Shown: one piece after another, positions 13,759 to 21,804 of the stretch
Layout: each line of letters starts with the position of its first letter
Numbering within the stretch: position 1 is the stretch's first letter
NCBI RefSeq assembly: GCF_004342625.1
Contig: NZ_SMAH01000020.1
Location: forward strand, 1-35,380
DNA length: 35,380 nucleotides
Direction of reading: 5' to 3'
Source: Tepidimonas ignava
Lineage (GTDB): Bacteria > Pseudomonadota > Gammaproteobacteria > Burkholderiales > Burkholderiaceae_C
The notes under the pieces: model-generated
Databases searched by the model: none
What the model was told of the DNA's origin: nothing
The model's input: only the letters and a program-made list of their open reading frames with translations
Program-made: the position numbers and the translations under genes

Positions 13759-14172
13759 CTAGCCGCGCATGGCCTGCTGCGCCGCCTGGGCCAGAAAGCC
13801 CGAGCGCGTCATGCCGCGCGCGCGCGCGTACTCGTCCACGCGCGCCAGCAGGCGGCGCGGCAGGGTGATGTTGATCTTCTCGGCCTTGCCGTCAAAGCGG
13901 GCCGTGTCCACCTCCACCAGCGCCCACACGCCGCCAGCGTAGTCTGGGTTGCTCACGTGCTCGGAAAGCGGAGACGGCTGCGGAACTTCGCCGCCGTCTT
14001 CGGTGAGGCCCTCCAGGTGCAGTTCGATGGCCTCCACGACGTTTTGCAACGCCTGCTCCAGCGTGTCGCCTGCCGAGAAGCAGCCCGGAAGGTCCGGCAC
14101 CGTCACGCCGTAGCGCACGCCGTCGTCGGTGTGCAGCACCACGGGGTACTTCATCGCGTCGTCCTCCATCAC
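13759..14172 (-). CDS. hicB: HicB antitoxin
   Basis: A 137-aa protein. Residues about 7-60 form the HicB partial RNase H-like fold (YPVVLHTDDGVRYGVTVPDLPGC, GDTLEQALQNVVEAIELHL). Residues about 98-137 form a ribbon-helix-helix (INITLPRRLLARVDEYARARG, GFLAQAAQQAM) used for operator binding. ATG 14172 overlaps the hicA stop (ATGA); M7 at 14154 is an alternative. It neutralises HicA and probably represses the pair through the palindrome at 14353-14369. Confidence 0.95.
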   Translation of the reverse strand: MMEDDAMKYPVVLHTDDGVRYGVTVPDLPGCFSAGDTLEQALQNVVEAIELHLEGLTEDGGEVPQPSPLSEHVSNPDYAGGVWALVEVDTARFDGKAEKINITLPRRLLARVDEYARARGMTRSGFLAQAAQQAMRG

Positions 14173-14351
14173 TTCCAGCCGGCCTGCCGCTTGATGCTGG
14201 CCAGCGTGCCTTTCGGGATATCGCCGTCAGGGTGCTTGACGGTCACCAAGCCCGGCTTGTCCGGGTGTTTGAACTGGTGGTGCGAGCCTTTCACCCGGAC
14301 CAGCACCCAGCCATCGGCCTGCAGACGCTTGATGACCTCCTTGCTGTTCAT
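14169..14351 (-). CDS. hicA: HicA toxin (mRNA interferase)
   Basis: A 60-aa protein with the double-stranded RNA-binding-like fold of HicA: MNSKEVIKRLQADGW, then VKGSHHQF with the catalytic-type His24 and KHPDGDIPKGTLASIKRQAG. HicA cleaves mRNA ribosome-independently. ATG 14351 is chosen because the frame upstream (to 14375) runs through the promoter. It has no Shine-Dalgarno and the predicted transcription start is at 14352, so the message may be leaderless. Confidence 0.93.
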   Translation of the reverse strand: MNSKEVIKRLQADGWVLVRVKGSHHQFKHPDKPGLVTVKHPDGDIPKGTLASIKRQAGWK

Positions 14352-14352
14352 G

Positions 14353-14386
14353 GTGGGTATTGTACCCACTAACACCAGTCAGTCAA
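14353..14386 (-). promoter_or_regulatory. hicAB promoter and autoregulatory palindrome
   Basis: On the minus strand TTGACT (14386-14381), 16 bases and TACAAT (14364-14359) form a near-consensus promoter. The -10 lies in the perfect palindrome GTGGGTATTGTACCCAC (14353-14369), and a further ATACCCAC half site is at 14391-14398. This is where HicB would bind. Confidence 0.75.
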
Positions 14387-14411
14387 CACCATACCCACAA
14401 ACCTGCCCCGC

Positions 14412-15617
14412 ATGACGCGCATCCTCATCCCCCCCATCGCCCTGCACGGCGGCCAGCAGCGCATCATGGAAAGCCCGGCGCGCTACAAGGTCATCGCCGC
14501 CGGGCGGCGCTTTGGCAAGACGCTGCTGGCGGTGGAGTGGCTGGCGCTCATGGACGGCGGCGCCATCGACGGCGCATCGGTGGCGTTCTTTTCCCCGACC
14601 TACAAGCTGCTGGCCGACGTGTGGGCGGACTTCGAGCGCACGCTGCGGCCCGTCACCCGCAAGGCCAACCGGACCGAGCAGCGCATCGAGCTCATCACCG
14701 GCGGCAAGATCGACTTCTGGACGCTCGAAGACCCCGACGCCGGGCGCGGGCGCAAGTACCACCGCCTCGTGATCGACGAGGCCGCTCACGCCCGCTATCT
14801 CAAGGAGGCTTGGGAGCGGGCCATCAGCCCGACGCTGACCGACTACCAAGGGGCAGCCTGGTTCATCAGCACGCCCAACGGCCTGAACTACTTCTACGAG
14901 CTCTTCCAGCGAGGACTCGCCCCGGCCTATCCGGACTGGGAGAGCTTTCACATGCCCAGCACCGCCAACCCGCACCTGCGTCCCGAGGAGATCGAGACCA
15001 AGCAGCGCGAGCTGCCCGAGCTGGTGTTCCGGCAGGAGTACCTGGCCGAGTTCGTCACCTTCGGTGGCGGCCTCATCAAGCCCGAGATGCTGGTCATGGG
15101 CGAGTGCCAGCCGCATCTGCGCCCGGTGCTGGGGGTGGACCTCGCGATTTCCGAGCGCGACGGCGCGGACTACACGGCCATCGTCGCGATGGCGCGCGAC
15201 CCTGACACTGGCATCGTGTACATCAAGGAAGTCGAGCGCTTCCGCGCGGGCTTTCATGAGGTGCTCACGCGCATCAAGGCCGCAGCCGCGCGGCACAACC
15301 CGTCCATCGTCGCCATCGAGCAGACGCAGTTCCAGGCCGCCGTGGTGCAGGAGCTGGCCCGTACCACGACGCTACCGGTTCGCGGCGTGCGGCCCGACCG
15401 CGATAAAGTGACGCGCTTTGCGCCGCTGCTCACGCGCTTTGAGCAGCGCCTGGTGCGGCTCGACCCGTCCGGATGCCCGGCAGCCTTCCGAGATGAGTTG
15501 CTAGCCTTCCCGGACAGCGCCAACGACGACATGGTGGACGCGGCGAGCTACGCCTTTGCGGCGCTGGGCATGGGGCAGGGCGGCTACGTGGCCGCAGGCG
15601 GGAGGGTGTTCCGATGA
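14412..15617 (+). CDS. terL: terminase large subunit
   Basis: A 401-aa packaging motor with ATPase and nuclease domains. Walker A is G31-RRFGKT37, Walker B LVIDEA 119-124 and the coupling motif STPNG 153-157. The nuclease domain shows VDLAIS (D243), E303 and NDDMVDA (D372/D373). It is shorter than many TerL proteins but holds every core motif. ATG 14412 has no clear ribosome site, possibly because the HicAB insertion removed the original upstream context. Its stop overlaps the Mor-like gene. Confidence 0.95.
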   Translation: MTRILIPPIALHGGQQRIMESPARYKVIAAGRRFGKTLLAVEWLALMDGGAIDGASVAFFSPTYKLLADVWADFERTLRPVTRKANRTEQRIELITGGKIDFWTLEDPDAGRGRKYHRLVIDEAAHARYLKEAWERAISPTLTDYQGAAWFISTPNGLNYFYELFQRGLAPAYPDWESFHMPSTANPHLRPEEIETKQRELPELVFRQEYLAEFVTFGGGLIKPEMLVMGECQPHLRPVLGVDLAISERDGADYTAIVAMARDPDTGIVYIKEVERFRAGFHEVLTRIKAAAARHNPSIVAIEQTQFQAAVVQELARTTTLPVRGVRPDRDKVTRFAPLLTRFEQRLVRLDPSGCPAAFRDELLAFPDSANDDMVDAASYAFAALGMGQGGYVAAGGRVFR

Positions 15618-16123
15618 CGCAGCGGGTGGCGGGCCTGACGATGCTGGCCGAGTACATCGGCGATGAAGCAACCGAGAAGCTGCGCGCGGCCTTCGGCGGC
15701 TGCCAGGTCAAGGTGCCCAAGACGCGCGCGGGCTCGTGGTGGCAGAGGCTGGTGGAGACGCTGGGCGAGCGCGACGCGGCCGATTTCTGCGAGGCCTTCG
15801 GCGGCGAGACGGTCTACATCCCGCGCAACGCTGGCGAAGAGCGCGACGCCATCCGCCGGCAGGTGCGCGACATGCTGGCGGCCGGGATGACGTACCTCGA
15901 GATCGCGCGCACGCTGACATGGACGGTTCGCTACACCGAGCGCGGGCTGCGCAAGATGATGGAAGCCCGCTGCGCTGCGGCGGCGCGGCGCGCGGATGAT
16001 CCGCGGCAGATGAGCCTGCTGCCGCACGATGCGCTGCGAGACGCCATGTTCTTTTCGGCGGAACGCGTTCCTGCCGACGCGCGGCTCACCGCGGCTCACC
16101 ATGCCGGCCATGGCGATATCTGA
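15614..16123 (+). CDS. Mor-like protein with duplicated dimerisation motif
   Basis: A 169-aa protein. Residues 11-36 (LAEYIGDEATEKLRAAFGG..VKVPK) and 46-71 (LVETLGERDAADFCEAFGG..VYIPR) are two copies of the motif seen in the dimerisation domain of Mu Mor/C activators. Residues about 77-115 (IRRQVRDMLAAGMTYLEIA) form the following helix-turn-helix. Mor activates middle transcription in Mu; here the gene lies between terL and the portal, an unusual place, and could be a late regulator or have a structural role. It overlaps terL by four bases and the portal by about 23. Confidence 0.6.
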   Translation: MTQRVAGLTMLAEYIGDEATEKLRAAFGGCQVKVPKTRAGSWWQRLVETLGERDAADFCEAFGGETVYIPRNAGEERDAIRRQVRDMLAAGMTYLEIARTLTWTVRYTERGLRKMMEARCAAAARRADDPRQMSLLPHDALRDAMFFSAERVPADARLTAAHHAGHGDI

Positions 16124-17633
16124 CCGCATCAAGGGCGACGCCCTGCCAGCCTTCGGCTCATCCAGCGCCATCGAGCGCATGCTCGCGCGCTTTGGCTGGC
16201 TGGCTGGCGGCGACTACGACGATCTGCTGCAGCAAATCGGAATCGGCCGCACGAAGCTGCGCGCGCTGCTGGCGGACGACGAGATCAGCGCGGCGGTGGA
16301 GACGCGCCGCCATGCCTGCATCAACACGCCGTGGCGCGTGGAGCATCCGCAATCGCGCGCGCGGGCGTTCTTGACCGAGGCGCTGGAGCCGCACGCGCAC
16401 GCCATCATGACGGCTGCGTGGGACGCGGTGCTGTTTGGCTACGCGGTGCAGGAAGTTGTGCTGCAGGAGCAGGGCGGGCGCATCGGCATCGCGCAAACCG
16501 TCGCCTGCCCGTTCGAGTGGTTCGCCGTCAAGCCGGACGGGACGCTCTGGTGGCGCGACGATCAGAAGCCAGCCGAAGGCGGCTTCATCCTCGCGGTGCA
16601 CGAGCCGAGCCTGCGCAAGCCGATGGGCGAGGCGCTGCTGGCCAAGGCCTACTGGCCGTGGTTCTTCCGCACGCACGGCTGGCGTATGTGGGCCAAGTTC
16701 CTGGAGCAGGCGGCCGTGCCGCTCATGTACGGCACCACCGATGCCGCCGACAAGCAGCCATTGCTGGATCTGCTGCGCACGCTCTCCAGCGGGCCGGTCG
16801 CGGTCATCAACAACACCGACACGCTAAAGGCGCTGGACCAGCCCGGCAACAGCCCGAACAAGTTCGCCGAGTTCGAGACCGCCATCTGCCGGCGCATCCA
16901 GCGATTGATCCTTGGGCAGACGCTGACCAGCGGCACGGATGGCGGCAGCGGCAACCGGGCTTTGGGCGAGGTGCACGAGCGCGTGCGCGACGAGAAGCGC
17001 CGCGCCGATGTGCGGCTGGTCACCCGCGCCCTGCAGCAGGTGGCCGACATCCTGGCCGACGTCAACGGTCTGCCGCGCGGCACCATCGTGCTGGAAGACC
17101 AGCACGGGCTGGAAATGGAGCGCGCCCAGCGCGACGAAATCCTGGTCAAGGCCGGCATGCTGCGGTTCACGCGCGCATACCTGGAGGAGAAATACGGCCT
17201 GGAGTCGGACGATTTCGAGGAGCTGCCAGCCGCCGAGGCCGCTGCGATTGCCGACGTGGGCGCAGGCGGCATCGGGCGCGCCAGCCAGCCATCCGAGACG
17301 GCCGCCAGCCTCGTGACGCTGGCCGACAAGCGAGCCGACAGCACCAAGCCAGACCGTCGCCGCTTCACCGCCGCGCAGCAGGCCGTCGAGGACGAGATCG
17401 AGCGCACGCTCGTCAACCTCGGCGGCGGGCCGATCGCGCCGGGCGCCATCGCCAGCGCCATCCGCGCGGCCAAAGACCCGGAAGACCTGATGGAGCGCCT
17501 GGCGGTCGTCCTGGCCGACGCCGACGACCGCACCTTCCGCCAGACGCTGGAGCGCGCGATGTTCGCCGCCGAGATCATGGGCTACGCGGCCGCCCAGCGC
17601 GAGGCACTGAGCGATGGCGTGAAAAATGGCTGA
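16101..17633 (+). CDS. portal protein, DUF935 (Mu gp29-like)
   Basis: A 510-aa protein that forms the dodecameric entry channel for DNA. Residues about 20-100 (FGWLAGGDYDDLLQQI, LADDEISAAVETRRHA) and the region around FGYAVQEVV, HGWRMWAKFLEQAAVPLMYG and ILGQTLTSGTDGG are characteristic of the DUF935 portal family. ATG 16101 is preferred, 16110 is possible; neither has a good ribosome site, so translation may be coupled to the Mor-like gene it overlaps. The C-terminal 100 residues are helical and charged. Confidence 0.93.
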   Translation: MPAMAISDRIKGDALPAFGSSSAIERMLARFGWLAGGDYDDLLQQIGIGRTKLRALLADDEISAAVETRRHACINTPWRVEHPQSRARAFLTEALEPHAHAIMTAAWDAVLFGYAVQEVVLQEQGGRIGIAQTVACPFEWFAVKPDGTLWWRDDQKPAEGGFILAVHEPSLRKPMGEALLAKAYWPWFFRTHGWRMWAKFLEQAAVPLMYGTTDAADKQPLLDLLRTLSSGPVAVINNTDTLKALDQPGNSPNKFAEFETAICRRIQRLILGQTLTSGTDGGSGNRALGEVHERVRDEKRRADVRLVTRALQQVADILADVNGLPRGTIVLEDQHGLEMERAQRDEILVKAGMLRFTRAYLEEKYGLESDDFEELPAAEAAAIADVGAGGIGRASQPSETAASLVTLADKRADSTKPDRRRFTAAQQAVEDEIERTLVNLGGGPIAPGAIASAIRAAKDPEDLMERLAVVLADADDRTFRQTLERAMFAAEIMGYAAAQREALSDGVKNG

Positions 17634-17829
17634 TGATGCCGACATGACCGACGCGCATCTGGAGCGCGAGATGGCGGCCATGATCGAGCGCGTGCGCGTC
17701 AAGCCGCGCGAGGCTGGGCCATACACCGGCTACTGCTACTGGTGCGGCTGCCGTGTGAAAAGCCCGCGCCGCTGGTGCGACGCCGAGTGCCGCGACGAAT
17801 GGGAGCGCCAGCAGCGGCGCGGAGCGTGA
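17626..17829 (+). CDS. small C4 zinc-finger protein
   Basis: A 67-aa protein with CYWCGC (37-42) and WCDAEC (about 51-56), giving a four-Cys zinc site followed by a helical RDEWERQQRR tail. It resembles small DksA/TraR-like or ribbon proteins in head operons. Overlaps the portal by eight bases and is four bases ahead of the gpF gene. Function unknown. Confidence 0.75.
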   Translation: MADDADMTDAHLEREMAAMIERVRVKPREAGPYTGYCYWCGCRVKSPRRWCDAECRDEWERQQRRGA

Positions 17830-17832
17830 CGC

Positions 17833-19182
17833 ATGGCCGTCAGAATCGACTTCGATGCAGATTTTGATGAGCAGGCCGCCCAGGCGCGCGCGCAGCGCGT
17901 CATGCTGCCCAATGACTTCTACCGCCTGCCAGCCGAAAAGCGCGCGCAGGCCTTCACCGTCTCAGGCCTTGCAAGGCTCGATCAGGTGCAGGCCGTGGCC
18001 GACGCGCTGGCGAAGTTCCAGGCCGACGGCGGCACGTTCGATGACTTCCGCAAGTGGGCCGCCGGACAGGACTGGAGCCTGCCGCGCCACCGGCTGGAGA
18101 CGATCTACCGCAACGCGGTGCAGGCGGCCTACATGGCCGGGCACTGGCGGCGCTTCGATGAGGTCAAGGACGACCTGCCCTATCTGATGTACGACGCCAT
18201 CAACGACAGCCGCGTGCGCCCGTCGCACCTGGCGATGGATGGCGTGATCCGGCCGGTGAATGACCCGCTGTGGAAGCGCTGGACGCCGCCCTGCGGCCAC
18301 CGCTGCCGCTGCACGCTGCGGCAGGTCTCGGCGCGCGAGGCGCAGCGCAGGGGCGGCGTGACGCAGAGCATCCCGGCCGAGGCTGTGCCGGATGAGGGGT
18401 GGGGCGGCGATCCGAGGCGGTGGGGGGAAAGGCTCAACAAGCTGCGCGATGAGAGGCTATCCGTCTGCAAGCGGCAGAGCCTGGCCGGCAAGCGTCAAGC
18501 CCCGTCCGTCGGATGCGTGCCGCCGGCCTACGGCTGGCTGTCCGGCCTGAATGCGCAAGTCCCCAAGCCAAGGCTGGCATCGCTGGATTTCTGGGGCGAG
18601 CGGCCAAGCTTGGCGCAAATCGGCGTGGTCCCGGTGGTCGAGATCACGGGCAACGAGTTCGGGGCCAATCTCGCCTACATGCAACTGGCGCGCGCGGCCA
18701 ATGCACACTTGCGCGCGCTGCAGGCCGAAAGCGGCCTGCCCAACGAGGATACGGGTTGGCTGCTCAGGATCAACAAGCGCTCGCGCAAGAAAATGGGCGA
18801 CAACGCCGACCAGAGCGCCGATGAGCTGCGCGCGTTGGCCGCTTTGGAGCAGCTGGCGCTGACGGCGGTCGTCGGCGAGCGGCACGAAGACGAGCGGCAC
18901 CGCAACCCAGATGTTGTAGCCGTGCTCAGGATGTGGGCGGCGCTGATGATCGGCGACCGCCTGTTCCGTGTGCAGCTGACGGTCAAAGACTATGGAGACC
19001 CGCGCCTGCTGCACGCCTTGGCTGCCGTGCAAATAGAAAGCGCCCCGCCGGGGATCTTACCGTCCTACTCCGCCCCACAAGGGGTTCAGACAGCCCAGCC
19101 GACCACGGGGCGCTTCGTCAGTATACGGGAATTGCTGCGCGGCGCCAAGCTGCAAGACGGGCGCGACTACGCATTGCGCTGA
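17833..19182 (+). CDS. Mu gpF-like head morphogenesis protein with polyvalent C-terminal domain
   Basis: A 449-aa protein. Residues about 1-190 are the gpF-type minor head domain, ending in the conserved C154GHRCRC160. A linker with GWGGDPRRWG follows. Residues about 250-400 (VEITGNEFG, AANAHLRALQ, LRINKRSRKKMGDNADQ, HRNPDVVAVLRMWA, RVQLTVKDYG) resemble the LPD3-type large polyvalent domain found fused to phage head proteins together with toxin-like nucleases. The protein could be injected with DNA. Domain naming is from memory and should be searched. Confidence 0.85.
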   Translation: MAVRIDFDADFDEQAAQARAQRVMLPNDFYRLPAEKRAQAFTVSGLARLDQVQAVADALAKFQADGGTFDDFRKWAAGQDWSLPRHRLETIYRNAVQAAYMAGHWRRFDEVKDDLPYLMYDAINDSRVRPSHLAMDGVIRPVNDPLWKRWTPPCGHRCRCTLRQVSAREAQRRGGVTQSIPAEAVPDEGWGGDPRRWGERLNKLRDERLSVCKRQSLAGKRQAPSVGCVPPAYGWLSGLNAQVPKPRLASLDFWGERPSLAQIGVVPVVEITGNEFGANLAYMQLARAANAHLRALQAESGLPNEDTGWLLRINKRSRKKMGDNADQSADELRALAALEQLALTAVVGERHEDERHRNPDVVAVLRMWAALMIGDRLFRVQLTVKDYGDPRLLHALAAVQIESAPPGILPSYSAPQGVQTAQPTTGRFVSIRELLRGAKLQDGRDYALR

Positions 19183-19277
19183 GCTGCGGCAGCAAGCCAG
19201 ATGCGCCGCGACGCGATCGCTGCCGACGAACCCGTTCACGCCGACAAACCGGCACCCGCTCGCCACCATCGGCGAGC

Positions 19278-20231
19278 ATGGATGCATACCAACGCCTGCA
19301 CACCCTGACGTTTGCCGTCCGGCCCGCCGAAAAGCCGACCGAGGACGGCCCGCTGCGCTTCGAGGGCGTGGCCTACTCCGGCGGCGTGGTGCCGGCCTAC
19401 GGCTGGCACGGCGACGTGGTGATCGACCTCGCTGGCCTGAAGAACGCCGACGGCGAGGAGCTGCCGGTGCTGGTCGATCACCAGGCCAGCGTCGGCGCCA
19501 TCGCGGGCAAGGGGCGCATCTATCGCTTCCGCCAGCCTGACGGCGCTCAGGGCCTGCGCATCGAAGGCGAGGTGCTCTCGGCCACCGACGCCGGCCGGCA
19601 GATCGCGGCGCTCTTGCAGGCCGACTTCCCGCTGCAGATGTCGGTGGGCATGAATGCCAACTTCCGCGAGGTCACCGAGCCGCTCGTGGTCAACGGCCGC
19701 GAAGTGCGCGTCTCGGGCGTCTTCGAGCAGCCGCACATCCGTGAAGTGTCTTTCGTGCCGGTTGGCGCGGACCCGGCCACGTCGGCCGCGGCGCTGCGCT
19801 TTGCCTTCGACCCCGTTTCTCAACCAAGCCCCGCAAAGGAGCAAGCCACCATGTCTCGCACTGCCGAAGACGAAGCCCTGATTGCAGGGCTGCAAGAGCA
19901 GGTCAAGAACCTGCAGGCCGAGCTGGAGCGCGCGCGCACGGAGCGCCGCGTCGAAAGCCTCTCGGCCCTGTTTGAAGAGGTGGGCCGCGACGCGCCGCAA
20001 GGCGACGCGATCAAGCCATACCTGGAGATGAGCGACGCGGCCTTCGCCGCGTTCGCCGCCGACCTGCGGGCGGTGGCCAAGCGGCCGCAGGCCAACCCGG
20101 CGCTGTTTTCGTCGCAGGCGCTCAGCCGCGCCGCCTCGACGGTCCAGGATGAGCCGCAAGACCGCCTCAAGGCGCTGCTGGCCGCTGTGGATCGCGTCAG
20201 CGCCAGCGCGCAGACCGTGAACAACATCTGA
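19278..20231 (+). CDS. prohead protease with C-terminal scaffold
   Basis: A 317-aa protein. Residues 1-185 are a herpes-protease-like/S78-type prohead protease: VLVDHQASVG with His68 and QMSVGMN with Ser122 as the likely catalytic pair, and FEQPHIREVSFVPVGADP near 157-174. Residues 192-317 are a helical scaffold that also starts independently at 19851. It cleaves scaffold and head proteins during maturation. ATG 19278 has only a weak GGCGAG upstream. Confidence 0.88.
   Translation: MDAYQRLHTLTFAVRPAEKPTEDGPLRFEGVAYSGGVVPAYGWHGDVVIDLAGLKNADGEELPVLVDHQASVGAIAGKGRIYRFRQPDGAQGLRIEGEVLSATDAGRQIAALLQADFPLQMSVGMNANFREVTEPLVVNGREVRVSGVFEQPHIREVSFVPVGADPATSAAALRFAFDPVSQPSPAKEQATMSRTAEDEALIAGLQEQVKNLQAELERARTERRVESLSALFEEVGRDAPQGDAIKPYLEMSDAAFAAFAADLRAVAKRPQANPALFSSQALSRAASTVQDEPQDRLKALLAAVDRVSASAQTVNNI
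19851..20231 (+). CDS. nested scaffold protein (internal start in protease gene)
   Basis: An in-frame ATG at codon 192 has a strong AAAGGAG nine bases upstream, stronger than that of the full-length gene. It gives a 126-aa scaffold, MSRTAEDEALIAGLQEQVKN onwards, with a long N-terminal coiled coil (to about 50) and helical C-terminus. This mirrors Mu I/Z and lambda C/Nu3. Expected to be more abundant than the protease. Confidence 0.8.
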   Translation: MSRTAEDEALIAGLQEQVKNLQAELERARTERRVESLSALFEEVGRDAPQGDAIKPYLEMSDAAFAAFAADLRAVAKRPQANPALFSSQALSRAASTVQDEPQDRLKALLAAVDRVSASAQTVNNI

Positions 20232-20244
20232 TAGGAGCATCGCC

Positions 20245-20616
20245 ATGCCGACCATGACCAAGACCATCGGTGACTTCCTGAAGTACGAAGCCCCGCACGG
20301 CTACAGCCGCGAAGATGTGACTGTGGCCTCCGGCCAGACGCTGGTGCCGGGCCAGGTGGTTGGCCGCATCACGGCCAGCGGCAAGATCGCCGCCTTCAAC
20401 CCAGCCGCCTCCGACGGCACGCAAAACGCCGTTGGCATCGCCTTCGACGCCGTGGATGCCACCAGCGGCGACAAGCCCGGCGTGATCATCGCGCGCCACG
20501 CCATCGTGGTGGACCGCGACAACCTCGTTTTCGCCGGCAGCCCCACCAACGCGCAAAAGGATGCGGCGGTGGCGCAACTGAAAGCGCTGGGCATCCTGGC
20601 CCGCAAGACTGTCTGA
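20245..20616 (+). CDS. head decoration protein (lambda gpD family)
   Basis: A 123-aa protein (GDFLKYEAPHGYSREDVTVASGQ, LVPGQVVGRITASGK, AVVDRDNLVFAG-like strands) typical of HDPD/gpD trimers that stabilise the expanded capsid. TAGGAG lies eight bases upstream. It is 13 bases after the scaffold stop and precedes the capsid gene, as in lambda. Confidence 0.92.
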   Translation: MPTMTKTIGDFLKYEAPHGYSREDVTVASGQTLVPGQVVGRITASGKIAAFNPAASDGTQNAVGIAFDAVDATSGDKPGVIIARHAIVVDRDNLVFAGSPTNAQKDAAVAQLKALGILARKTV

Positions 20617-20629
20617 CCTGGAGGGCAAC

Positions 20630-21610
20630 ATGAACATCAATGATTTCACCGTCGGCGAGCTGACCGCTGCCATCAACAAAATCCCGCGCCGCTGGGGCCG
20701 CATCGGCGAACTGGGCATCTTCAGCAGCCGCCCGCTGGCTACGCGCGACGTGGTGATCGAAGAGCAGTCCTCAGGTCTGGCACTGCTGCCCGATCACGAG
20801 TGGGGCGGCGAAGGCACCAAGGCGGGCGCCTCCACCCGCCGCACGCTGTCCTTCCGCATCAAGCAGACGGTGCACGAGGACTTCCTGCACCCGTCTGACG
20901 TGATGGGCATCCGCGCGTTCGGACAGGACGCCGGCATGTCTTCCGTGAACGACGGTATCGCGCTGAAGCTGCAGCGCATGCGCGCCAAGCACGACCAGAC
21001 GCTTGAGTGGAAGCGCTTCAGCGCCATCAAGGGCGTGGTGACGGATGGCGCCGGGACCGTGCTCTACGACCTATATCAGCACTTTGGAGTGACGCAAGCC
21101 AGCGTCGATTTCACGCTCGGCACCAGCACCACGAACATTCGCGCCAAGTGTGAGGCCGTTGTCAACCAGATTGAAGACAACCTCATGGGCGACACGATGA
21201 CCGGCGTGCGCGTGTTCGTCTCGCCCGAGTTCTGGCACAAGCTGGTGGCGCATCCGGCCGTGGTGGACTACATCAAGAACACCCCCAGCGCCCGCGCGTT
21301 CATGCAGTCCTCTTTCAACGAGATCGAGGTCTTCGGCGTGGTGTTCGAGCAGTACCGCGCCAGCGTCAACGGCCAGCGCTTCATCGCCGCCAACGAAGGC
21401 CATGCGATCCCTGTTGGCACGACCGACACGTTCGCCACCTACTTCGCCCCGGCGGACTTCAACGAGACCGTCAACACCGTGGCGTTGCCGTTCTACGCCA
21501 AGACCTGGCCGCAGGAAGGCGACCGCGGCTACGTGCTGCACACGCAGAGCAACAGCCTGCCGCTGTGCCACCAGCCGGCCGCGCTGGTCAAGGTCTTCAC
21601 CAGCAACTGA
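20630..21610 (+). CDS. major capsid protein (lambda gpE family)
   Basis: A 326-aa protein with gpE-family features: FTVGELTAAINKIPRRWGRI near the N-terminus, HLHP-like VHEDFLHPSDVMGIRAFG around 80-97, WKRFSAIKGVV around 127-137, and VRVFVSPEFWHKLVAHP around 191-207. It forms the icosahedral shell. GGAGG lies seven bases upstream. Together with gpD it makes this a lambda-type shell on otherwise Mu-like head genes. Confidence 0.95.
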   Translation: MNINDFTVGELTAAINKIPRRWGRIGELGIFSSRPLATRDVVIEEQSSGLALLPDHEWGGEGTKAGASTRRTLSFRIKQTVHEDFLHPSDVMGIRAFGQDAGMSSVNDGIALKLQRMRAKHDQTLEWKRFSAIKGVVTDGAGTVLYDLYQHFGVTQASVDFTLGTSTTNIRAKCEAVVNQIEDNLMGDTMTGVRVFVSPEFWHKLVAHPAVVDYIKNTPSARAFMQSSFNEIEVFGVVFEQYRASVNGQRFIAANEGHAIPVGTTDTFATYFAPADFNETVNTVALPFYAKTWPQEGDRGYVLHTQSNSLPLCHQPAALVKVFTSN

Positions 21611-21621
21611 TGGGAGCCGTC

Positions 21622-21798
21622 ATGCGTGTGCTGATCCTGCAGCAGGCGGTTCTGGCCGGGCAGATGCTCGCCCCCGGCGTCGTGGTCGATGTGGACGACG
21701 CTACTGCCGCCTGGCTGATCGAGGCGGGAGCCGCGCAGGCGCTGGATCAGCCTGCGCCTGAGTCGCAGCCGCGCAAGCGCGCCAAGACGCAGGAGTGA
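21622..21798 (+). CDS. small head-region protein, paralogue of the 74-aa tail-region protein
   Basis: A 58-aa protein (MRVLILQQAVLAGQML, VDVDDATAAWLIEAGAA, PRKRAKTQE). GGGAG is five bases before ATG 21622; ATG 21610 would add MGAV, the same four residues that start the related protein at 32152. Both share the layout of short strand, D.ATA helix, and RKRAK tail. Function unknown; small proteins of this type lie between capsid and connector genes. Confidence 0.7.
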   Translation: MRVLILQQAVLAGQMLAPGVVVDVDDATAAWLIEAGAAQALDQPAPESQPRKRAKTQE

Positions 21799-21804
21799 CG
21801 CGCC

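Noticed and set aside
16081-16100. 10-bp direct repeat GCGGCTCACC x2 before the portal start
   Set aside because: Short, within the Mor-like coding end, and without other signs of a regulatory site.
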